Source: Methanomassiliicoccales archaeon (GTDB taxonomy: Archaea > Thermoplasmatota > Thermoplasmata > Methanomassiliicoccales > UBA472). Taken from it: DNA of 64,000 bases. The notes beneath the pieces were generated by a model that saw nothing but the letters and a program-made list of their open reading frames with translations, ran no database searches and was not told the DNA's origin. This document shows positions 57,481 through 64,000 of the stretch, piece after piece (position 1 is the stretch's first letter; each line of letters opens with the position of its first letter). Location of the stretch: assembly GCA_036504055.1 (NCBI GenBank), contig DASXVU010000009.1:1-64000 (forward strand). Direction: 5' to 3'. Position numbers and translations under genes: made by a program.

Positions 57481-57921
57481 ATGGTCCAGATGATCGAAGG
57501 TTTCGAGCATGTAGCGCTGGAGGTCCAGAACGCCGAGAGATCGCTCAGGTTCTACACCGATGTCTTCGGCGCGGTGGAGACGAACCACTGGGAATCCAAA
57601 GTGCCGGGCATCCAGCGAATTGTTTTCCTCGATCTCGGAGGGGTGGTCATCGAGCTCATCGAGAGGGGCGGGGCCAAGGAACAGTTCCATGACCGCGGTG
57701 ACGCCGGGATCAAGCACCTTTGCCTGAGGGTCAGGAACCTGGCCGCGGTGATGGCGATGGTGGAGAGGCTGGGCGCCAAGGTGGTCTCGGGGATCATGAC
57801 CATCGACCGTTCCAAATACGAGCCCGTCCTGACCGACGGATCCATGGACCTGGACAGGGGATTCAAAAGGGCGGTAGTATCTGACCCTGACGGCATCCAA
57901 ATAGAATTGATGGAGAAATGA
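57481..57921 (+). CDS. VOC/glyoxalase-fold protein
   Basis: 146 residues with two paired beta-alpha-beta-beta-beta modules. Metal ligands are likely H in FEHVALEVQ (residue 9), H in IKHLCLRV and the terminal E in GIQIELME. It resembles methylmalonyl-CoA epimerase and lactoylglutathione lyase; no mutase gene is adjacent to support either. It ends one base before the encoded CCA of the convergent tRNA-Gln. Confidence 0.85.
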   Translation: MVQMIEGFEHVALEVQNAERSLRFYTDVFGAVETNHWESKVPGIQRIVFLDLGGVVIELIERGGAKEQFHDRGDAGIKHLCLRVRNLAAVMAMVERLGAKVVSGIMTIDRSKYEPVLTDGSMDLDRGFKRAVVSDPDGIQIELMEK

Positions 57922-57922
57922 G

Positions 57923-57998
57923 TGGTAGCCCCGTCCAGATTCGAACTGGAGTCGCTGGCTCCAAAGGCCGGCATGATTGACCGCTACACTACGGGGCT
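57923..57998 (-). tRNA. tRNA-Gln (anticodon TTG), CCA encoded
   Basis: The acceptor AGCCCCG pairs with CGGGGCT. The anticodon loop is CTTTGGA, so the anticodon is TTG. The anticodon stem CCGGC/GCCAG has a C-A mismatch at its second pair (28-42). The T arm is TCCAGTTCGAATCTGGA. The CCA end is encoded at 57923-57925. Confidence 0.92.
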
Positions 57999-58165
57999 GT
58001 TCTGACCGCGATATTCGTTCCGCCTATATCTAGCTTAGTCGTCAGATCACGCGGGTCATATGCTGGCGGTTGGTGACGTGGCCACATGGTGATCGTCGAA
58101 AAATGAAGGTCGCCGGCAGGCCTTGCGCATTTGGCCGGCCGGTCGTTTTGGATGTGTAAAAAGGT

Positions 58166-60784
58166 TTAGCTCGCCTCGTCGTCTGCCGGCTCCTCGTCGT
58201 GGGCCTTCGCCGCGACCGCGATCGGGACCACCTCGATCTTCTTGTACAGCTCCTCCGGGCCGACCGCGGCTCCGCCCTTCACCAGAAGGTCGTTCTCGAT
58301 TGAGATGCCGAACAGGTTCTCGTTCTCCTTCAGGTAGGGCAGGAGCAGTTCCCAATCCTTGTCGGAGAGCTTCGAGATGCGCCCGCCGTTGAGCTGGTCC
58401 GCGGTGACCTTGTTGCCAGGGTCGCGCACGTAGATCGCACCGCCGGACGCTAGGGAGAACAGGTTGCCTCCCGGGTATGGCTCTGCCAGATCGAACGCCT
58501 TGCCGTCCGCGTCGAATCCCAGTCCGTTCAGGACCACGAACCCTCCGCCGTTCAGCGGGTCGCCCGCCATGATCGACTCGGCCAGGTAGTCCAGGCATGT
58601 ACCGTTGATGACCACCCGCGGCTTTCCCACGGCGTTGATCAACGGCCTTCCGGCGGCATTGCCGCGGATGTAGACATTGCCTCCCTTGGCCCCGTACATG
58701 AAGGTCTGTCCCACGTCCCCGTGGATGACGAACTTGCCCGAGGCCAGGATCTGTCCCAGCTGGTCCTGGCCGTTGCCATGGATGGTCACCTCGGCCCCGT
58801 CCAGACCGGATGCCAGGTAATCTCCGGAGCTTCCGTAGACGTCCAATGATATCCCAGCCGTGCGTGGCCCGAGGCCGCAGCCGAAGAACCTCTGTCCGGT
58901 CGTGCCGAACGTGATCATCTTCTTCCAGCCAAGTTCGGCGGCGCGGCATATGACGTGCGAAACGCCTTGCTCCCCTTCCATCGGGAATCCGGTGCAGTCA
59001 ATGGCCAGCGCCCTCTGGCCGTTCGGGGCCACCAGCGATCGGTAGTTCTTAAGGTCGACCAGCGCGGCCGACGAGGACCGGTTCACCTCCACCCTCGGGG
59101 CCGATCGCAGCATCGATGCGATACCGTCGGTCAACAGGGTGGTGATCCTGGCCCGGCGCAGCTTGCCGGTCGGGTACCTGCGGTCGAGCGCCACCGTCAT
59201 CAGGTCGATCCTCTTCTGGAACTCGTCCCCGTTCTCGGACAACCCTGAAAGCGATGATATGGCATCGATGATCTCCTCGGCGGATGCCGAGAGGACCGCC
59301 TGCTTCCAGGTCTGGAATCCCTGTTCCACCGTCCCGGAGAGCATCTTGTCGGCCAGTGCCGACCTTCTGCCCTTGGGCAATGGGTGTGCCATGATGGCGT
59401 CCTGGGCCCTGTCGAACTCCTTGCCCGGCACCGTCACGCGCGCCCCGAACTTGTTGTTGCAGGTGAGCTGGCGGCCCTTGCCCGGGACCTCCTTTCCGAG
59501 GTTGAAGATGAACGACCCGCCGTCGGTGTGGCTTCCCCCCCTGGCGTTCCAGTACATGTCCGCCTGCAGCGGCAGCGACTTGTAGACGCTGGCCAGACTG
59601 AGCAACGCGGAATCGATGGCCTGCTTCTCCGATGCTATCAGGCCGATCTGCAGGTCCCCCTCGACCAGCGCGAAGACCTGAGGCCTCAGCATCGAGGTGT
59701 CGGTTATTCCGATCAGCTGCAGTTTGTCATTGTAGTGGTCATTGCGGCTGATGATGAAGAACCAGGGGCCGTCCGGCGAGCGGTGCAGGTGGGTCGACTG
59801 GATCGCCCGGTAGATCTTCTGCTTCTCCGGCGACAGCTGGTGGAAGTCCCTTTCTGTGGTCGGCGCCAGCGCCTCTAGGATGTACTCGAGGGGGTAACCG
59901 TAGACCCTGTTGAGCAGGTCGAACAGCAGCACAGCGACCTCCGTATCGGTAAGGAACATCGGCTTGATGCCCTTCTGCCCCAGGTACTCGGTGATCGACA
60001 CATAGTTGGCCAGGTCCCCATTGTGGACCAGGGCTTCGTCCAGACCCATGAACGGATGCGCTCCGCCGGGATGCCAGACGCGGCCCTTGGTGGGATATCT
60101 CTGGTGTCCGATCCAGATGTTTGCCTTGAAGGCCTCCATCCTGTAGTAGCGGATGACGTCCTCGGCGTAACCGACGATCTTCATGATCAGCATGTTCCGG
60201 CCCTGGGACATGACGAACGCCTGCATCGCGTTGTTCGCGTAGAACTTCTGGTTGATCTCGAAGCTGGTCTGGTTGACGTACTCGTCCTCTACCTGGCCCC
60301 GCGCGATCTCCTGAAGCTCGTTCTCGGCGATGAACCTGTCCAGCATGGCCGGCTTGGCCCGGCAGAAGTACCGGACCACCGTGGGCGGTCTCACTTCCAG
60401 CCTCGCCAGCAGGACCGGGTCGGTGCTGATGGGCACCACATGCGACGAACGCACATCGTACCTTTCCTGGATGAACTCCTTCTCCAGCTGGGCACGCACC
60501 TCGTCCTTGAGATATGCCACCTGGACCAGGTAGTGGCTCTCCAGCGTCTGCATGTCCACTCCCAGCTGTTCCGGGACCAGGCCGACCGCGGATATGCCGC
60601 CGCCCTTGCCGTTCCCACGGTTGTGCATCTGTTCCAGGGGCTGCAGTATGTGGCAGCCTTCCACCGGTTTCGAGGCCGCCAGTCCGACGACCCCGCACCC
60701 GCCCTCGGCCTCCTGGGGCAGGTACTTGAACGGGTCCTGGGTGATCTTCCTTCTTGATCTCAATATCTTGTCGGCGGAGTTCAT
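58166..60784 (-). CDS. glutamate synthase component: glutamine amidotransferase fused to GXGXG domain
   Basis: 872 residues. An N-terminal class II glutamine amidotransferase domain (about 30-400) has the nucleophile candidate C30 in GGCGVVGL after a 29-residue propeptide, and HNRGNGKGGG. The C-terminal part (about 600-850) is the GXGXG beta-helix of glutamate synthase alpha (ASGLDGAEVTIHGN, GDVGQTFMYGAKGGNVYIRG). The FMN/Fe-S synthase domain usually between them is missing and encoded by the next gene upstream. The ATG at 60784 overlaps that gene's stop by one base. Confidence 0.88.
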   Translation of the reverse strand: MNSADKILRSRRKITQDPFKYLPQEAEGGCGVVGLAASKPVEGCHILQPLEQMHNRGNGKGGGISAVGLVPEQLGVDMQTLESHYLVQVAYLKDEVRAQLEKEFIQERYDVRSSHVVPISTDPVLLARLEVRPPTVVRYFCRAKPAMLDRFIAENELQEIARGQVEDEYVNQTSFEINQKFYANNAMQAFVMSQGRNMLIMKIVGYAEDVIRYYRMEAFKANIWIGHQRYPTKGRVWHPGGAHPFMGLDEALVHNGDLANYVSITEYLGQKGIKPMFLTDTEVAVLLFDLLNRVYGYPLEYILEALAPTTERDFHQLSPEKQKIYRAIQSTHLHRSPDGPWFFIISRNDHYNDKLQLIGITDTSMLRPQVFALVEGDLQIGLIASEKQAIDSALLSLASVYKSLPLQADMYWNARGGSHTDGGSFIFNLGKEVPGKGRQLTCNNKFGARVTVPGKEFDRAQDAIMAHPLPKGRRSALADKMLSGTVEQGFQTWKQAVLSASAEEIIDAISSLSGLSENGDEFQKRIDLMTVALDRRYPTGKLRRARITTLLTDGIASMLRSAPRVEVNRSSSAALVDLKNYRSLVAPNGQRALAIDCTGFPMEGEQGVSHVICRAAELGWKKMITFGTTGQRFFGCGLGPRTAGISLDVYGSSGDYLASGLDGAEVTIHGNGQDQLGQILASGKFVIHGDVGQTFMYGAKGGNVYIRGNAAGRPLINAVGKPRVVINGTCLDYLAESIMAGDPLNGGGFVVLNGLGFDADGKAFDLAEPYPGGNLFSLASGGAIYVRDPGNKVTADQLNGGRISKLSDKDWELLLPYLKENENLFGISIENDLLVKGGAAVGPEELYKKIEVVPIAVAAKAHDEEPADDEAS

Positions 60785-62283
60785 CACAGCATCCTCCCGG
60801 GAGTTCCATTGTAGCGGAGCAGGTCCGTCCTGCCCCTCAGCTCGGCGATGTCCTTCATGTCCAGGCGGTGGAGCAGCTCCTTCCACTGCATCTGCCAGGA
60901 CTGGTACAGGTTGCACAGCCTCTTGGCCTGCGACGGGATCTCGTTCTGCAGTTCCAGCTCCTTGTCGGTGGTGGCTATGCCCCTCGGACAGCCCCTGCCG
61001 CTCTCGCAGTTGGCGCACCGGACGCATCCCATGGCGACCATCTCCGCAGTGCCGATGACGACGCCGTCAGCGCCCAGACAGATCGCCTTGGCGATGTCCA
61101 TGGCGGTCCTCATGCCACCGCTGCAGATCAGGGTCACGTCCTCCCGGATGCCTTCCTTCTCCAGGAAGCGGTGCACCTTCGGGATGGCGTACTCGATCGG
61201 CTGGGCGATGTTCTTCTTGGCGATCTCCGGCGCGGCGCCGGTGCCTCCGTATCCGCCGTCAAGGTGGACGATGTTGGCCCCGGCATAATAGCTGCCCACG
61301 GCGACCATCTCGACGTCGTTCGGCGTCGACACCTTGACCGACAGCAGCGCCTTCGGGTTCACCGCGTTGATCCAGTCGAGATGCTTCTTGTGGTCCTCGA
61401 CCGAGTACACGCTGTGGAACGGGAACGGGGAGAACAGGCTGGTGTATGGCACCGCCTCCCTCATCTTGGCCACCTCCGGGGTGTTCTTCTCGTAAAGCAG
61501 ATGGCCGCCCAGACCGGGCTTGGCACCCTGGGCATACTTGAACTCGACGATCCGGGCGCGTTTGATGGTCTCCTCGCGCACACCGAACAGTCCGGTGGCG
61601 ATCTGGGTGATGACATGGTCCTTGTACGGTATGAGCATGTCCGGATAACCGCCCTCGCCAGTGCAGGTGAAGGTGTTCCATTTCGTGGCGGCTATCGCCT
61701 TTGCCAGCATCGTCCTCTTGCTGACCGAGCCGAAGGACATTCCACCGCCGTAGACCGGGATGTCGATCTTGACCCTCGGTCCGTACTTGCGGTGGTTCAG
61801 GTCGATCGCGGTGGATATCTCCTCCGGACGGAAGCTGCCCTTGGCGGCCGGGATCTGGATCGAGATGCGGTCGAAGCCCCCTCCGGAGTTGGCATGCTGG
61901 GCATAGTGGTCCAGCGGGAGCGGCTGGCCGGTCTCCGCCTGCTTCCAGGTGGCGATGATCATATCCGGGGTCCAGCGTGGGTCGCCCATGCTGGCGAACA
62001 CCGGGTTCGGGGAGACCAACAATGATTGGGTCGGGCAGGCCTTGACGCAGTAGAATGTGTTCGACGAGCAGGTCGGGCCGATGCACTTGGCGTCCGCCGG
62101 CGGCAGCATCTTGACGTGACCCTCCACCCGTCGGTGAACGCCGTAGGGGCAGAGCGACTCGCACAGTCCGCAGTTGATGCAGCTGTCCGCCCTGGTGACC
62201 CGGTATCGGGCCATTCTCTTCAGCAGCATGGACGGAACGGCATTGAAGTCCTCATCGATGATCTCGGTTGACATTGCGCACAT
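60784..62283 (-). CDS. glutamate synthase FMN domain with N-terminal ferredoxin domain
   Basis: 499 residues. The N-terminal Fe-S region has CINCGLCESLCP at 35-46 and an unusual second motif with cysteines at 67, 72, 79 and 83. The synthase TIM barrel (about 110-460) shows PVYGGGMSFGSVS, GAKPGLGGHL, LDGGYGGTGAAP and the [3Fe-4S] site GCVRCANCESGRGCP. It makes glutamate from 2-oxoglutarate and ammonia delivered by the amidotransferase. The ATG at 62283 is preceded by GGAGGTG at 6 bases. No NADPH-binding GltD is seen; electrons may come from ferredoxin. Confidence 0.92.
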   Translation of the reverse strand: MCAMSTEIIDEDFNAVPSMLLKRMARYRVTRADSCINCGLCESLCPYGVHRRVEGHVKMLPPADAKCIGPTCSSNTFYCVKACPTQSLLVSPNPVFASMGDPRWTPDMIIATWKQAETGQPLPLDHYAQHANSGGGFDRISIQIPAAKGSFRPEEISTAIDLNHRKYGPRVKIDIPVYGGGMSFGSVSKRTMLAKAIAATKWNTFTCTGEGGYPDMLIPYKDHVITQIATGLFGVREETIKRARIVEFKYAQGAKPGLGGHLLYEKNTPEVAKMREAVPYTSLFSPFPFHSVYSVEDHKKHLDWINAVNPKALLSVKVSTPNDVEMVAVGSYYAGANIVHLDGGYGGTGAAPEIAKKNIAQPIEYAIPKVHRFLEKEGIREDVTLICSGGMRTAMDIAKAICLGADGVVIGTAEMVAMGCVRCANCESGRGCPRGIATTDKELELQNEIPSQAKRLCNLYQSWQMQWKELLHRLDMKDIAELRGRTDLLRYNGTPGRML

Positions 62284-62284
62284 C

Positions 62285-63646
62285 TCAAGCACCTCCCTGT
62301 ATGTTGGAGAACGCATCCCTCTCGGCATCCTCGTAGAATATGGCCCGGCCAGTCTCACCCCGCAGACGTCTGGCCTCCCTCACGCCCATGGCGCCCATGA
62401 CCTCCAGCAACTGGTCCCTCCAGGCACCTACCATGTTGACCGTCCTCCAGTAAGCATAGTCCGTGGTGATCTTGCTTCCGTCCATCGGACAGACCGGACA
62501 GGAAGGTCCACCGTGGCATCCGAGCGCCACCTTCAATGCCTGCTCCAGCACTATCACGTCGGCACCGCATATCAGGCTCTTCGGCACATGTTCCGCAGCG
62601 GCCAGTCCGCCAGCCGCTATGATGCTGACAGACTCCCTGATCGACGCATTCGCCAATGCCTTGTTGATCGCCAGCAGCGAGTCCTTGGCCAGACGCTTCG
62701 TTCCCTTCTCTTGGCCCTGCTCGTCATAGAGCACATGGATGATGTCTATGCCGTCGGACACCAGATCCACGGCGACCTTTTCGACGCCTTCGGCCGCCTC
62801 CACCCGGGCGCCGAATATGGCATTCGGGAACCGGGCGCTGAGGGCCTTCAGGTCCTCCTTCCAGGCCGGAGACATCTCGAACTCTACGATGCTCGGCGAA
62901 CTGACGGTCTCCACCGCCGTCTTTCCCGCGTAGAACACCGGCACCAGCGTTCGCATCGCGTCGGCCGGCAGCTCCGGCAGTTTCGATCCGGCCGGGAAGA
63001 ACACATACGTTCCCAGAGTGGCCGCGGCCTTGATCAGTCCCTCGAACGGCGCCGCCCGCAGGTCCGCGGAGCGGCTCACGTCCATCATCATCGGCAGAGG
63101 CAGCTCGACGAACTTGGGCATCTCGGTGAGCAGGTCTCCCTTCTCATCGAACTCCAGATGGTCGACCCGCTTGCCCAGGTCGACGCTGGTCGATATGTAT
63201 TCCCTGCCGTGGATGCCGTCCCTGGTGGGACGGACGATCTCAGACATGTCGGTCCACATGGAATCGTAGCCAGGTCCGACGTACATGCCCCGGTAGCCGG
63301 CACCGTACACCGGCAGCTTGCCGGTCTGGGACTCGTTCCAGATGGTGTTGACCCGGGTGGGTGTCCATACACCGCCGCCAAGGGAGAGGTATTCCTTCGA
63401 GTACTGCACGGTCAATGCCCTCTGAGGGCAGTTCTCGACGCAGCGTAGGCAGTTCTTGCACAGGTAGGCTTTCGGCTCGGCCATGACCCTCGGGTCCTTG
63501 GCGTCACGTTCGTGCACACCATAGATGCATTGATCGGCACATCGGCCGCAGTTCATGCAGCGGTCGTCCCGGACGACGGCGTTCTTGGCGAACGGCCTCT
63601 CCGGCAATGGCAGCTCCTTCTTGGGGAGGTGGTAGCGCTCGTACAT
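62285..63646 (-). CDS. degenerate glutamate synthase FMN-domain paralogue with 2[4Fe-4S] domain
   Basis: 453 residues. Two canonical [4Fe-4S] motifs (C30, 33, 36, 40 and C63, 66, 69, 73) precede a barrel that resembles the neighbouring synthase domain. Catalytic landmarks are lost: GGYGGTGAAP is replaced by a DEQGQEKG stretch, and the [3Fe-4S] site has the altered GCHGGPSCPVCP. It may be an inactive partner that feeds electrons or stabilises the complex. The ATG at 63646 has GGAGGT 7 bases upstream. Its stop lies one base before the next gene. Confidence 0.85.
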   Translation of the reverse strand: MYERYHLPKKELPLPERPFAKNAVVRDDRCMNCGRCADQCIYGVHERDAKDPRVMAEPKAYLCKNCLRCVENCPQRALTVQYSKEYLSLGGGVWTPTRVNTIWNESQTGKLPVYGAGYRGMYVGPGYDSMWTDMSEIVRPTRDGIHGREYISTSVDLGKRVDHLEFDEKGDLLTEMPKFVELPLPMMMDVSRSADLRAAPFEGLIKAAATLGTYVFFPAGSKLPELPADAMRTLVPVFYAGKTAVETVSSPSIVEFEMSPAWKEDLKALSARFPNAIFGARVEAAEGVEKVAVDLVSDGIDIIHVLYDEQGQEKGTKRLAKDSLLAINKALANASIRESVSIIAAGGLAAAEHVPKSLICGADVIVLEQALKVALGCHGGPSCPVCPMDGSKITTDYAYWRTVNMVGAWRDQLLEVMGAMGVREARRLRGETGRAIFYEDAERDAFSNIQGGA

Positions 63647-63647
63647 C

Positions 63648-64000
63648 TCAGTTACCTCCTTCAAGGTTCTTGCTTGGCGAACCAAGCACCAGTCCGCGGT
63701 CGACCAATGCATCGTAGGCAGCGGAGTTCTCCGCCAGCTCGACGAACTTCTTAACCATCTCGGCGTTCTTGCCGTGCTGCTCGGCCAGGCGCCTTTCCAT
63801 CTCCTCGTAGACCGGGATCAGGTGAAGCTTGGATTGGCATACCTGTTCACAGGCCTTGCACCTCATGCACAGGAAGGTGGCGTGCGCGTGCTCCTTGGTC
63901 ACGGCACCATATGTCCCCATCTTTCTGGCGGTGAGCAATTTGCCCCTCGCTGTGACCCTCTCATCCTTGGTCAGCATGTAGGCCGGACACACACCAACGC
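63648..64000 (-). CDS. HdrC-like 4Fe-4S protein, partial
   Basis: The frame is open to the right window edge, so the N-terminus is missing; about 117 residues are visible. A first motif ends at the edge (…VCPAYMLTKDE) and CMRCKACEQVCQ supplies a second. The helical region that follows (HLIPVYEEMERRLAEQHG) matches HdrC/GlpC-type iron-sulfur subunits. The stop lies one base before the paralogue gene, so it belongs to the operon. Its role is probably electron transfer to the glutamate synthase. Confidence 0.75.
   Translation of the reverse strand, partial: VGVCPAYMLTKDERVTARGKLLTARKMGTYGAVTKEHAHATFLCMRCKACEQVCQSKLHLIPVYEEMERRLAEQHGKNAEMVKKFVELAENSAAYDALVDRGLVLGSPSKNLEGGN

Overview
The window is archaeal. 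It encodes the DNA polymerase D large subunit, RNA polymerase subunit D, EF-1alpha and EF-2, archaeal-type AlaRS, archaeosine TGT, Pcc1, Pth2, a NOG1-type GTPase, and A/T-rich TATA boxes about 25-35 bases before many starts. A 23S rRNA gene stands alone, with no 16S or 5S beside it. Solitary rRNA genes, a mevalonate kinase, NifB and a split ferredoxin-fused glutamate synthase fit the Thermoplasmatota best, plausibly Methanomassiliicoccales or a relative. No methanogenesis marker gene lies in the window, so this placement is an inference.

Layout. 0-7 kb: an edge fragment, mevalonate kinase, a Lys-rich tailed protein, a methyltransferase, a QueG-like Fe-S protein, a DUF2178-like membrane protein with its HTH regulator, a cupin, an Lrp regulator, a VTT membrane protein and a ModE-Nudix fusion. 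7-17 kb: NOG1 GTPase and DNA Pol D large subunit on the plus strand, facing the rps13-rps4-rps11-rpoD operon, which has a hairpin-rich leader, and alaS. 17-21 kb: nifB with an acetolactate synthase, and DUF61. 21-24.6 kb: 23S rRNA with its processing stems. 24.6-30 kb: sucCD, a metallo-hydrolase, a Sua5/YrdC protein, two tandem methionine aminopeptidase genes and tRNA-Leu. 30-40 kb: a visibly more A/T-rich accessory stretch with two large fibronectin-III surface proteins, a UspA/MFS/MarR efflux locus and small Fe-S or zinc proteins. 40-47 kb: an ion transporter, NfeD plus an SPFH protein, a CxxC zinc protein, tRNA-Ala, ilvD and an MscS channel. 47-52 kb: rps12-rps7-fusA-tuf-rps10. 52-58 kb: DUF99 and pth2, tgtA, pcc1, nitroreductase, a VOC protein and tRNA-Gln. 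58-64 kb: a rearranged glutamate synthase operon running off the right edge.

Working together: EF-1alpha, EF-2, ribosomal proteins, AlaRS, Pth2, MetAP, Sua5/Pcc1 (t6A synthesis), TgtA (archaeosine), 23S rRNA and three tRNAs form an information-processing core. IlvD and the acetolactate synthase suggest branched-chain amino acid synthesis. The glutamate synthase cluster assimilates nitrogen. NifB stands without nifHDK nearby.

The points most worth a second look are: the structured leader before rps13; the glutamate synthase operon, whose second FMN-domain paralogue looks catalytically degenerate; the 986-base tandem duplication that copied map together with the tRNA-Leu promoter; the degenerate copies of the 23S 3' processing strand; and the operator arrays at 3.7 and 37.8 kb. 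I found no CRISPR array, transposase, integrase or complete mobile element.
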